A stretch of DNA of 64,000 bases from Salipiger mucosus DSM 16094 (GTDB lineage: Bacteria > Pseudomonadota > Alphaproteobacteria > Rhodobacterales > Rhodobacteraceae). The stretch is taken from positions 676,662-740,661 of the forward strand of contig NZ_KE557273.1 in the NCBI RefSeq assembly GCF_000442255.1, read 5' to 3'. How positions within the stretch are numbered: the first letter of the stretch is position 1; each line of letters begins with the position of its first letter. Below, piece by piece: positions 25,254 to 35,100 of this stretch. A program made the translations under genes and the position numbers. Below the pieces are notes generated by a model that had not been told where the DNA came from, did not search any database, and saw only the letters and a program-made list of their open reading frames with translations.

Positions 25254-26339
25254 TTACGACGCCTGCGCGATCTCGTAGGGACGGGGCAGGGTGCCCTCGG
25301 GGTCGTACTTGGCGATGGCATCCGAGATCATCGACTGCATCTCCTCGCCATCGATGCCGGCCTGCGGCGCGACGGTCTCGACCCACTTGTCGACCTGCGC
25401 GGGCTGGACGAGCCCGCGGGCGCGTTCCTTCTCGGCATCCGACACCGTGCCCAGATTGACGCCCTCGGACTGCGCCGTGTCGACGTAGCGCGACAGCACG
25501 TCGCCGTAGATCTCGCCGAACTTGCCGCCGTAGATCTCGTCCACAATCTCGTCCGAGACCTTGCGCACGTCGTCGGGCAAGCCGTCGTAGACCGCCTTGT
25601 TCATGATCGTCGCCGAGGGCGCGTGCGGGCCGTCGCCGATGTCGTAGAAGTTCGGCGCGATCTCGTGCAGCTTGTAGGCCACGGCGGTCACGAAATCGAA
25701 GCCGTAGACACCGTCGAGGATGCCGCGCTCGAGCGCCGGGTAGACCTCGGGGGCCGCCATCGGGATCGCGGTGCCGCCAAGCGCCTCGATCACGTCGGTC
25801 GCCACGCCGTAGCCGCGGATGCGCTTGCCCTTGAGGTCCTCGAGCGACTCGATCGGCTCGCGCAGGATCAGCGGCGCGTAGTTCCAGTTGGTCCAGTAGA
25901 GCACCTTGGAACGATGGCGCTGCTCCCATTCGGCGCGCAGGGGCTCGTAGGTCTGGTAGATCTCCCGGCAGACCCGCTGCAGCGCGTCGGCGCGGTTCAT
26001 GCGGAAGTACCACTCGAGCCCGCGCGTCACCGGCAGCTCGGCCTGGTAGTAGCCGGGCGAGATCAGCGTGATCTCGGATGTGCCGTCGCGCGCCGCCGCG
26101 AGGTGCTCGCCGACCTTGTTCAGCGAGCCGGACCAGTAGCGGCGGATCTCGACCTCGCCGTTGGTGCGCTTCTCGAGCTCGTCGAGATACCAGCGGTCGG
26201 TCCACGAGGGACCCGCGCTGTCCGACACGTAGCTGTCGAACTTCAGCGAGGTTGCCGCCGAGACGATGCTCGGCGCGCCCATCACGAAGGCGCCACCGGC
26301 GACGGCCGCGCCGGATTTCAGGAATTGTCTACGCTGCAT
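25254..26339 (-). CDS. TRAP transporter substrate-binding protein (DctP type), Tat signal
   Basis: The 361-residue periplasmic binding protein has a twin-arginine-like signal (RRQFLK at residues 3-8, hydrophobic stretch, cut after VSA), so it may be exported folded. The DctP core includes GKRIRGYGVATDVIEALGGTAIPM and the ERGILDGVYGFDF segment, where a conserved Arg in the first motif normally pairs with the ligand's carboxylate. It follows the CoA ligase by 39 nt. Confidence 0.92.
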   Translation of the reverse strand: MQRRQFLKSGAAVAGGAFVMGAPSIVSAATSLKFDSYVSDSAGPSWTDRWYLDELEKRTNGEVEIRRYWSGSLNKVGEHLAAARDGTSEITLISPGYYQAELPVTRGLEWYFRMNRADALQRVCREIYQTYEPLRAEWEQRHRSKVLYWTNWNYAPLILREPIESLEDLKGKRIRGYGVATDVIEALGGTAIPMAAPEVYPALERGILDGVYGFDFVTAVAYKLHEIAPNFYDIGDGPHAPSATIMNKAVYDGLPDDVRKVSDEIVDEIYGGKFGEIYGDVLSRYVDTAQSEGVNLGTVSDAEKERARGLVQPAQVDKWVETVAPQAGIDGEEMQSMISDAIAKYDPEGTLPRPYEIAQAS

Positions 26340-26378
26340 GGTATCCTCCCTTTTCAGCGTTTGCCCGCGCGGGGACGT

Positions 26379-27924
26379 TCACACCTCCTCCTCCGAGAGG
26401 GCGGCGCGTTCGCGCAGGCTGGTCTTTAGAACCTTGCCGTAGCTGTTCTTGGGCAGCTCGGGCACGAAGACGTATCGCTTCGGCTTCTTGAACGAGGCGA
26501 TCTGCGACCGGCACCAGCTCTCCAGCGCGGCCTCGTCGCAGGCGCCGTCCTCGGCCTGTACGACGAAGGCCACGACCTCCTCGCCCCACTCGGGGTGGGG
26601 GGCAGCCGATGACCGAGACCTCGAAGACGCCGTCATGGGTCAGCAGCGCCTCCTCGACCTCGCGCGGGTAGATGTTGGTCCCGCCCGAGATGATGACGTC
26701 CTTGGAGCGGTCGGTGAGGGTCAGGAACCCGTCGCCGTCCAGCCGGCCAAGGTCGCCGGTCCGGAGCCAACCGTCGATCACCGTCTCGGCGGTCGCCTTG
26801 TCGTTGTTCCAGTAGCCCTTCATGACCGTGTCGCCGCGCACGACGACCTCGCCGGTCTCGCCCTCGGGCATGTCCTGCATGGCGTCGTCCACGACCCGGA
26901 CCTCGACGCAGGACTGCGCGATCCCGACCGAGGCGCGGCGCGCGTCCGCCCTGGGGTGCGTGCGGTCCGCGACCAGGTCGCGCGGCATGGCGGTGATGGT
27001 CATCGGGCTCTCGCCCTGGCCGTAGATCTGCACGAACTTCGGCCCGAAGACCTCGAGCGCGCGGGTGATGTCGGCCAGGTACATCGGGCCGCCGCCGTAG
27101 CTGATCGTGCGGATGCCGGTGCCGTCGTAGCCGGTGGTCTCGGCGTGGCGCATCAGGCGGGTGATCATCGTCGGCGCGGCGAAGAACACCAGGTTGCCCA
27201 GCCGCTCGGCCAGGTGCTGGATCTCGGCCGGATCGAAGCCCTTGGAGTCGGGGATCACGTGGCAGCCGCCGGCGCGCACGAACTGGAAATTGTAGAGTCC
27301 CGCGCCATGCGACATCGGCGCGGCGTAGAGCGAGTGGTCCTCGGCCGAGACGGTGTCGACGTCCAGCGCATAGCTCGTCGCCATCATGCGCAGGTTGCGG
27401 TGCGTGGTCATCACGCCCTTGGGCCGCCCCGCGGTGCCCGAGGTGTAGAAGAGCCAGGCGATGTCGTCGTCTTCGACCGCGACCGGCGGGCCGTAGTCGG
27501 CGAGCGCCGCCCCGGCGATCGCGCTGGCGAGGGGGGCCGAGCGGATGCCGACCTCGGGGCAGGCGGCGCCGGCCTCGTCCTCGCGGTCGCAGATCTCGCC
27601 GGTTTCGGTGATCGCGAGTTTGGCCTCGGCGTTCTCGATGATCCAGGCCGCCTCGCGCGGGTGCAGCTTGTTGTTGATCGGCACGATGGTCGCGCCGATC
27701 CAGAGGACGCCGTAGACCACCTCGAGATACTCGGCGCAGTTCTTGGCAAAGAGCGCCACGCGGTCGCCGCGCCCGATGCCGTGGGCCGACTGCAGGTGGC
27801 GCCCCAGCGCACAGGCGCGGCGGGCGAAGTCGCCATAGGTCGCGTGCAGGTGCTCGCCCGCGCGGATCGCGGGCGCGTCGGGGCGCACCAGTCCCGTCTG
27901 GTGAAGCCAGCTCGCGAGGTTCAT
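26379..27924 (-). pseudogene. AMP-forming acyl-CoA ligase, frameshifted (+1 in a G6 run)
   Basis: This adenylate-forming CoA ligase starts at the ATG at 27924, 4 nt after the thiolase stop. The first frame gives the AMP-binding signature FYTSGTAGRPKG, the YGQGESP motif, GWLRTGDLG and the GGTNIYPREVEE hinge, then shifts at a run of six G (26597-26602, plus strand) in the codons after VIGCP. Removing one base restores HPEWGEEVVAFVV and the C-terminal lid with the catalytic lysine region NSYGKVLK, ending at 26379. With the correction the product is about 514 residues, normal for the family. Everything else is intact, so a sequencing error or very recent slippage is likely. It would activate the acid imported by the TRAP system. 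Confidence 0.85.
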
Positions 27925-27928
27925 GGGA

Positions 27929-29101
27929 TCAGGCCTTCTGCGTTTCGAGGATCGAGACGTAGTTGGCGACGGCGGAGCCGCCCATGTTGAAGACGAGGCC
28001 GACCCCGGCGCCCTCCTTCTGCATCTCGCCCGCGCGGCCCGTGAGCTGGCGATGGGCGAGGGCGTGCATCGACACGCCGGTGGCGCCCACCGGGTGCCCC
28101 TTGGCCTTGAGCCCGCCCGAGAGGTTCACCGGCAGCCGGCCCTCGCGGTAGACGGTGCCCTCTTCCAGCGCGCGGTGCCCCTCACCCTTCGGCGCGAGGC
28201 CCATGGCCTCGTAGGTCAGCAGCTCGGCGATGGTGAAGCAGTCGTGCACCTCGGCGAAATCCACGTCGCCCAGCGTCAGCCCGGCCTCATCGAAGGCCAT
28301 GCGGAAGGCGCGCTCGGGGCCCTCGAAGGCAAGGAAATCGCGGCTCTTCATGGGCAGCAGGTCGCTGACGTGCACGGCGGCACGGATGCGCGTGCTGCGC
28401 TCGAAGCGCGCGGCGTCCGCCGCGGGGACCAGCACCACGGCCGCGGCGCCGTCGGTGACCAGCGAGCAGTCCGTGAGGCGCAGCGGCGGCGCGATCTCGG
28501 GGTTCTTGTTGGTGACCCGGCTGGTCTCCTCGAAGGTGAATTCCTTCTGCATGTGGGCCAGCGGGTTCTTCATCGCGTTGGCGTGGTTCTTGACCGAGAT
28601 CCGCGCCATCGCGTCGAGCGGGCTGCCGTGGCGCTCGGTGTAATCCCTGGCCGCGACGCCGAAGACCTGCGGAAAGCTCAGCGCCTGTTCCTCGGCGTCG
28701 TTCTGGTAACCGGCGCCGGCCAGCGCGGTGGTCACGTCGGCGGTCGAGCGATGGGTCATCTTCTCGGCGCCCACCACCAGCACGGCGCGCGCCTTGCCGG
28801 CGTCGATCGCGTTCATGCCCGCGTGGATCGCGGCCGAGCCCGAGGCGCAGGCGTTCTCGGCGCGCGCGGCCGGGGTGAAGCGCAGCTCGGGGTAGGCCTG
28901 GTGGATCAGCGACGAGGCGAAGCCGTCGCTCACCATGCCGGAGTTGAAATGTCCCAGGAACACCGCGTCGATCTCGGCCGGGTCGACGCCGCTGTCCCCG
29001 ACGGCCTCGCGCACGACCTCGACGATCATCTCCTCGAGATTGGCCTCGAGTCGTCCGAACTTCGTGTGGCCGCTGCCCACGATGGAAATCTTGCCGGTCA
29101 T
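27929..29101 (-). CDS. Thiolase (SCP-x/acetyl-CoA acetyltransferase-like)
   Basis: The 390-residue thiolase-fold enzyme starts at the ATG at 29101 after AGGGAGGA. The nucleophile cysteine is Cys85 in ENACASGS. The C-terminal catalytic blocks are EVHDCFTIAEL and GGLKAKGHPVGATG, the SCP2-thiolase type in which HDCF replaces the usual NEAF. It carries out thiolytic cleavage (or condensation) of a beta-keto acyl-CoA. As the first gene of the run with CoA ligase, TRAP transporter and SDR, it fits a beta-oxidation-like degradation route for an unidentified carboxylate. Confidence 0.9.
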   Translation of the reverse strand: MTGKISIVGSGHTKFGRLEANLEEMIVEVVREAVGDSGVDPAEIDAVFLGHFNSGMVSDGFASSLIHQAYPELRFTPAARAENACASGSAAIHAGMNAIDAGKARAVLVVGAEKMTHRSTADVTTALAGAGYQNDAEEQALSFPQVFGVAARDYTERHGSPLDAMARISVKNHANAMKNPLAHMQKEFTFEETSRVTNKNPEIAPPLRLTDCSLVTDGAAAVVLVPAADAARFERSTRIRAAVHVSDLLPMKSRDFLAFEGPERAFRMAFDEAGLTLGDVDFAEVHDCFTIAELLTYEAMGLAPKGEGHRALEEGTVYREGRLPVNLSGGLKAKGHPVGATGVSMHALAHRQLTGRAGEMQKEGAGVGLVFNMGGSAVANYVSILETQKA

Positions 29102-29215
29102 GTCGTCCTCCCTCACTTGGCGGAAAAGGTGGCATGACCGTGACGACGGAGATATGCGTAGATATACGTATTTATCTACGTATGACTACGTAGGGTCCTG
29201 CGTAGGGAGCACGCG
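29102..29215. promoter_or_regulatory. Divergent promoter with palindrome array (TACGTA-type sites)
   Basis: The 114-nt gap between the thiolase operon and the LuxR-type gene contains an A/T-rich inverted repeat: CGTAGATA (29157-29164), 8-nt spacer TACGTATT, TATCTACG (29173-29180). A second perfect palindrome CTACGTAG follows at 29186-29193, and a further CGTAG copy lies near 29201-29205. The half-site (C/G)CGTAG or CTACG therefore recurs several times in about 50 nt. This is what an autoregulated operator for the adjacent NarL/LuxR-type HTH protein could look like; binding is inference. Confidence 0.6.
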
Positions 29216-29785
29216 ATGATCGACACCTCAACCGCGGCCAAGGCCGGTCTGCTGGCCTTCCGGGAATCGCCCGTCGCGCACCTGGTGGTGCGCCACCGTC
29301 GCATCGTCGAGGTGAACACCGCGCTCGAACGGCTGTTCGGCTACCGCCGCGACGAGCTGGTCGGGCGCTCGGTGCAGCGGCTCTACCCCTCGATCACCGA
29401 CTTCAAGCGGCTGGGCGAGGCCTGCGAGAGCCAGATGCGCGCCACGGGAGCGACCTTCTGGGAGGACGAGCGCTTCATGCAGACCAGCGATTCCGAGGTC
29501 TTCTGGGCCCGTGCGCGGGGCACGACGCTGTCGCCCGAGGACCCCTTCGCGCTGATGATCTGGGCCTTCGACCGCGTCGAGGAGCGGCAGTATCGCTCGG
29601 TCCGCCTGACCCCGCGCGAGCGCGAGATCGCGCCGCTGATCGGGCAGGGGCTGACCTCGCGGATGATCGGCGAGCGGCTGGGCATCTCGACCCGCACGGT
29701 CGAGACGCACAGGGCGCGGCTGATGAAGAAGTTCGGCGTCAACAACACCGCCGAGCTGGTCTCGCAGATCGTCGTCGCGATCTGA
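29216..29785 (+). CDS. PAS-LuxR transcriptional regulator
   Basis: The 189-residue regulator has an N-terminal PAS domain (about 15-122, with the typical VEVNTALERLFGYRRDELVG segment) and a C-terminal LuxR/NarL-type helix-turn-helix (131-187, LTPREREIAPLIGQGLTSRMIGERLGIS in outline). Start at the ATG at 29216 after AGGGAG. There is no receiver domain, so it probably senses a small molecule or redox state by PAS rather than phosphorylation. It is divergent from the thiolase/TRAP operon across a palindrome array and is its likely regulator. Confidence 0.88.
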   Translation: MIDTSTAAKAGLLAFRESPVAHLVVRHRRIVEVNTALERLFGYRRDELVGRSVQRLYPSITDFKRLGEACESQMRATGATFWEDERFMQTSDSEVFWARARGTTLSPEDPFALMIWAFDRVEERQYRSVRLTPREREIAPLIGQGLTSRMIGERLGISTRTVETHRARLMKKFGVNNTAELVSQIVVAI

Positions 29786-29806
29786 CCGGCCTTGCCGGGG
29801 CGCGGC

Positions 29807-30778
29807 TCAGGCCCGGATCTCCGAGCGGTGCTCGAGGAACCACTTGTAAGTGGCGGCGAGCCCGTCTTCCAGCTCGATCCGCGGACGCCAGCCCATGGCC
29901 TTGAGCAGCGAGTTGTCCATCAGCTTGCGCGGCGTGCCGTCGGGCTTGTCGGGATCGGTCAGGATGCGGCCCCGGAACCCGGTCGCGCGGGCGATCATCC
30001 CGGCCAGCTCGCGGATCGAGACGTCGCCACCGCTGCCGATGTTGATGTGCGACAGCATCGGCCGCGTGTTCGACTGGTAGATCGCGAGCGGCAGGTCCAG
30101 CAGGAACAGCGCAGCGACGGCCATGTCGTCGACATGCAGGAACTCCCGCCGGGGCGTGCCGGTGCCCCAGATCGTGACATCGCTCGCCCCCGACTGCACC
30201 GCCTCGTGAAAGCGGCGCATCAGCGCGGGGATCACGTGGGCGTTCTTCGGATCGAAGTTGTCGCCCGGTCCGTAGAGGTTGCAGGGCATGACCGAGCGGT
30301 AGTCGCGGCCATACTGGCGGTTGTAGCTCTCGCACAGCTTGATCGCCGCGATCTTGGCGATGGCATAGGGCTCGTTGGTCGCTTCCAGCGTGCCGGTGAG
30401 CAGCGCCGCCTCGCGGATCGGCTGCGGCGCATTGCGCGGGTAGATGCAGGACGAGCCGCATTGCAGCAGGCGCTGCACGCCGGTCCGGTGGGCCGCGTGG
30501 ATGACGTTGGCCTCGATCATCAGGTTCTCGTAGATGAACTCGGCCGGGTAGGTGTTGTTGGCGTGGATGCCGCCGACCTTGGCGGCGGCGAGGATCACCA
30601 CCTCGGGCTGTTCGGCGTCGAAGAAGGCCTGCACGGCGCGCTGGTCGGTCAGGTCGAGCTCGCGCCGGGTGCGGGTCACGATGTCGACCCGTTCGCCGGT
30701 GCCGCGCCGGGCCTCGAGCGCGCGGACGATGGCGCCGCCCACCATGCCGCGGTGCCCTGCCACGTAATACCTGGTCAT
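29807..30778 (-). CDS. fcl: GDP-L-fucose synthase
   Basis: Fcl is a bifunctional epimerase/reductase converting GDP-4-keto-6-deoxy-D-mannose to GDP-L-fucose with NADPH. The 323-residue product from the ATG at 30778 has the cofactor loop GHRGMVGGA, the [16 protein letters not shown] segment (Ser/Cys of the active site), [13 protein letters not shown] with Tyr-x3-Lys, and [11 protein letters not shown]. It follows gmd by 31 nt, giving the standard two-step GDP-fucose pair at the edge of the exopolysaccharide locus. Confidence 0.95.
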   Translation of the reverse strand: MTRYYVAGHRGMVGGAIVRALEARRGTGERVDIVTRTRRELDLTDQRAVQAFFDAEQPEVVILAAAKVGGIHANNTYPAEFIYENLMIEANVIHAAHRTGVQRLLQCGSSCIYPRNAPQPIREAALLTGTLEATNEPYAIAKIAAIKLCESYNRQYGRDYRSVMPCNLYGPGDNFDPKNAHVIPALMRRFHEAVQSGASDVTIWGTGTPRREFLHVDDMAVAALFLLDLPLAIYQSNTRPMLSHINIGSGGDVSIRELAGMIARATGFRGRILTDPDKPDGTPRKLMDNSLLKAMGWRPRIELEDGLAATYKWFLEHRSEIRA

Positions 30779-30809
30779 GCCGGCATCCCTCCCGTCTGTC
30801 TCATCCGCG

Positions 30810-31929
30810 CTATCGTCCGAAGGCCACGGGGATCGCGTGGCCGTTGTCGCGCAGCGTCGCGTACTGGCGCGCGGTGGCGAGGTCGGCGGCGACCATCTCG
30901 GCGCACATCTGGCGTGCGTCGGTCTCGGGCGTCCAGCCAAGCCGCTCGCGTGCCCGCGTGGCGTCGCCCAGCAGCGTCTCGACCTCGGCCGGCCGGAAAT
31001 AGGCCGGATCGATCCGCAGGATCACGTCGCCCGGCTTGACCGCCGGGGCCGACGGGCCCCGCGACCCGCTCGACCCGCGCGACCTCGTCCACGCCCGAGC
31101 CCTCGAAGGCCAGCGTCAGCCCCAGTGCCGCGGCAGACCATTGCACGAAGTCGCGCACGGAGTGCTGCTGCCCGGTGGCGATGACGTAATCCTCGGGCGC
31201 GTCCTGCTGCAGCATCAGCCACTGCATGCGGACGTAGTCGCGCGCGTGTCCCCAGTCGCGCCGCGCGTCGAGGTTGCCCATGTAAAGGCAGTCCTCGAGC
31301 CCCATGGCGATATTGGCGAGGCCGCGGGTGATCTTGCGGGTGACGAAGGTTTCGCCCCGGCGCGGGCTCTCGTGATTGAAGAGGATCCCGTTGCAGGCGA
31401 ACATGCCGTAGGCCTCGCGGTAGTTCACCGTGATCCAGTAGGCATAGAGCTTGGCCACCGCGTAGGGCGAGCGTGGGTGGAAGGGCGTGGTCTCGCGCTG
31501 CGGGATCTCCTGCACCAGCCCGTAAAGCTCGGAGGTCGAGGCCTGGTAGAAGCGCGTCGTCTCCTGCAGCCCGAGAAAGCGGATCGCCTCGAGCAGGCGC
31601 AGCGTGCCGAGCGCGTCGATGTCGGCGGTGTATTCCGGCGACTCGAAGCTGACGCCGACGTGGCTCTGCGCCGCGAGGTTGTAGACCTCGTCGGGCCGCA
31701 CCTCGGACAGGATGCGCGTCAGGTTCGAGCTGTCGCTGAGGTCGCCGTAGTGCAGGTGAAAGCGTGGGTCGTGGTCGTGCGGGTCCTCGTAGAGGTGGTC
31801 GATCCGCTGCGTGTTGAACTGCGAGGCGCGGCGCTTGATGCCGTGAACCTCGTAGCCCTGCGCGAGCAGGAATTCGGCGAGGTAGGACCCGTCCTGGCCT
31901 GTGATACCGGTAATGAGAGCACGTTTCAT
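30810..31929 (-). pseudogene. gmd: GDP-mannose 4,6-dehydratase, frameshifted (+1 in a G4 run)
   Basis: Gmd makes GDP-4-keto-6-deoxymannose, the substrate of Fcl. It begins at the ATG at 31929 with the NADP loop [12 protein letters not shown], the STSELYG segment, [12 protein letters not shown] (Tyr-x3-Lys) and [11 protein letters not shown]. After residue 290 or so the frame breaks at a four-base run (31045-31048). Deleting one base gives [27 protein letters not shown], the conserved C terminus, ending at a TAG at 30810. The corrected length of 372 residues equals the E. coli enzyme (373). No other damage is seen, and fcl is intact, so an error in the sequence is as likely as a real mutation. 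Confidence 0.88.
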
Positions 31930-32015
31930 GCGGGACTCGTCTCCTGTTGGGGCTGGCCCGATCCCCGGCGCCGGTTGCGGCCCGCGGATGCGGCAAGGAC
32001 ATGCTCCGGTTTTAG

Positions 32016-32105
32016 CCGAGGCCCGGCCGTGCGCGGCCTCGGACCATCCGGCGTGCGGATCATCCCTTCGATGCCCGCCACCCCCTTTTGGGTGAGGCGG
32101 CGGGC
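32016..32105 (-). terminator. Stem-loop region downstream of the DMFase-like gene
   Basis: Two inverted repeats lie within 105 nt after the minus-strand stop at 32119. The first met is a compound stem (32073-32105) pairing GCCCGCC and ACCC around a CCTTTT loop. The second is CCGAGGCC (32016-32023) with GGCCTCGG (32035-32042). There is no U-tract of classical length, so intrinsic termination is only probable; together they may separate the big gene from gmd-fcl. Confidence 0.4.
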
Positions 32106-32118
32106 CGGGGTGCTGCGA

Positions 32119-35100
32119 TCAGAGGAGCGCATCGGCCGGGTCGAAGATCACGTCGACCCAGTAGTTCGCGGCGTTGAAGCTGTACTCCGGGAAGATGCCC
32201 GTGGCGCCGGAGCTGAACACGCCGTTGCCCGCGCTGGCCGCCGGTGCGCTCAGGATGCCTTCGCTGCCGGTCCAGGCCGTGCCGAAGAAGTCCACCGTGA
32301 AGGCGTAGTTCTGGGTCGTGCCGTAGGAGGCGACGTAGAGGGTGTCCGCGTCGATCGCCACCGGCGCCGCGAGCAGCGCCGTCTGCCAGCCGCTCTGGCC
32401 CGGCGTCGAGCTGACCGTCGCGCTGGCCAGCAGCGTGCCGCCCGCGTCCCAGAGATTGAGCGTCCGCGTGTCGGTGTCGCCCGCGTCCGCGGCGCCCCGC
32501 CAGTAGCGCAGGGCGGTGATCTCGCCGTCCTCGGCAGAGAGGAACCGCACGCCGAGTTCGTAATCGGTGGAGTCGCCGGTCTCGGTCTGCGCGGGGGCGT
32601 CGCCCGGACCGAAGAGCGACAGGGCGTCGGGTGCGGGCTCCGGGTCGATGTCGGTCACCTCGACGGTGATCGCCTGTTGCACCGCCGGGTTCGTGCCGTC
32701 CGAGACCGACACGATCACGTCGTAGACATTGTCGCCGCCCACGTCCCCGGGGGTCTCGAAGTCGGGCTGCGTCGCGAAGGTCAGCAGCCCCGTGTCGGGC
32801 GAGATGTTGAAGGCGCCGGCATCCGCCCCGCCCGCGATCGCGAAGACCAGCGTGTCGGCGTCGGGATCGCTTGCAGTCAGGGTGGCGGCGACGGTCTGAT
32901 TCTCCTCCGCCGTGAAGGCGGTCCCGGCGAGCGTGAAGGCGGGCGGGTCGTTCACGATGGGACCGGCGCGGAAGCCGACGTCGACCCAGTAGTTCGACCC
33001 GAGGTAACTCTGCGTCGGATAGCTGCCCGTCCCGCCGGCCGCGTAGACCCCGGCATTCGCGGGTCCGGTCAGCATGCCGCCGGGTCCGTCCTGCGGGAAG
33101 CCGAAGTATCCTTGACTCACCACGTAGTTCTGGGTGGTCCCGTAGGATACGGTGTAGGTCTCGCCACTCGCGATGGACACGGGCGTTTCCAGCACGCCCA
33201 CCTGCCAGCCGCTCTCGCCCGGGCCCGAGGCCACGGTGACCGAGGCCAGCAGTGTCCCGGTGCCATCCCAGAGGTTCAGCACCCGGCTGTCGTTGTCGCT
33301 GGCGTCGGCCGCGCCGCGCCAGTAGCGCAGGCTGTCAATCTCGCCCGAGCCGGCGGCGGTGAAGCGGGTGCCGAGCTCGTAGTCCGTCGCATCGCCGGTC
33401 TCGGTCACCGCCGGGCTGCTGCCCGGCGCGAAGAGCGTCCAGACCGCATCGTCGGTCTCGTCGGCCTTGTCGGTGACGGTGATCTGCATGGGGTGCGTCA
33501 CCGACGGGTGGAAGCCGTCGGTGACCGCGACCGTGACCTCGTAGAGGTTGTCGCCGTCCGCGTCGGCCGGCGCCTCGAAGTCGGGCGCGTAGACGAAGGA
33601 CAGCGCCCCGGTGACCGCGTCGATGCTGAAGGCGGCGGCGTCGGCGCCGCCCGCGATGGTGTAGGACAGCGCGTCCGTGTCGGTGTCGTCGGCGGTCACG
33701 ACGGTCGCAAGCACCGCGTTCTCTTCGACGTTGAGTGCCGAGGGCGTCAGGAAGATCGGTGCCTCGTTGTCGATATCGCCCGGCGTGAAGGTGACGTCGA
33801 CCCAGTAGGACGAGCTCTCGAAGCTCTGCGTGGGCATGATCGCGCCCGAGCCCGAGGCGTAGACGCCCGCGACATCGGACGGGGCCGTCAGCAGTGCGAA
33901 GGGATCGGAGTAGGGCGCCGAGAAGAAGCCCGAGGTGCCGACGTAGTTGTTCTCGGTCTCGTAGGACACGGTGTAGGTGCGCCCGGCAAGCACGTCGACC
34001 GGGGTGGACAGCACGGCGGTCTGCCAGCCGCTCTCGCCCTGCTGCGAGACGAACTCGACCGTTGCCAGAAGGGTCCCGTCCTCGGCCCAGAGGCGCCCGG
34101 TGCGGGTGTCGGTGTCATCGGCGTCCGAGGCGGCCCGGTAGTAGTGCAGCTCGGTGATCTGGCCCTGTCCGCCCGTGCTGAAGCGCGTGCCCAGCTGAAG
34201 CGGCCCGCCGGCGTCATAGACCTGTCCCGTGAAGTCCGCCCAGGGATCGAACATCGAGATGGACTCGGGCGTCGTGGTCTCGATCACCGTGGTCTGGAGC
34301 GAGGCCAGCACCGGCAGGTTGAGGCTGTCGTCGATGGCCCGCACGAGGATTTCCTGCGTCGCGATCGTGTCGGGCGACCAGGTGTAGCTCCAGGTGCTCG
34401 TGCCGCTGGCCGGGCGCCAGGTCGCGCCGCCGTCGAAGGACAACTCGACGAGCGCGACCGCGCCGTCGTCGGTCAGCGGATTGCCGTCGTCGTCGGTCGC
34501 CGTGCCGGTCAGCACCACGGGCGTGCCCGCCGGAACGGTCGGGGGCTGGGCGTCGATCGTGGCACTCGCGGGGGTCACGTCGGTCGATGCGGTGGCCCGC
34601 ACCAGCCCCTGCGAGGCGAGCACGGCGTCGGTCTCGCCCGGCTGGATCTGCATGTCTGCAAAGAGGTTCACCACGAACTGCTGGATCTCGGCGTTCTCGA
34701 TGTTGGCGCCGTAGGGTTCGCTGTCGTGGTTGTCGGTCAGCGCCCAGGTCCAGAACACCGTGCCCGCGCCAAAGACCAGCGCGCCGCTTTCGGCACGGTA
34801 GAGCGACAGGTTGTGCGTCGCGGTCCCCGGTTCGACCGTGTTGCCCTGGTCGACGAGGATGCCGCTCCAGTCCAGCGTGGTCGCGGACAGGTGCACCAGG
34901 CCGGCAGGCCGGTACTCGTTGTCCGGCGAGGTGTTCCACTCGTAGCCCAGGATGCCCGGCGAGAGGCCGGTGTCCCCGGTGCCGGAGAGATCCGTGTCAC
35001 GCCAGAAGCGCAGGCTGGCATAGTCCTCGGGCACGTCGAGCGCGCCGCCGAACTCGCCGGTGCCGTCGGGCCCGAAGAGCTGCCCTGTCAGCGAGGTCTC

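Noticed and set aside
22507-26205. One 1232-codon minus-strand protein covering SDR and TRAP genes
   Set aside because: Only the last 259 codons are the real SDR; the rest is out-of-frame reading of DctM, DctQ and DctP genes.
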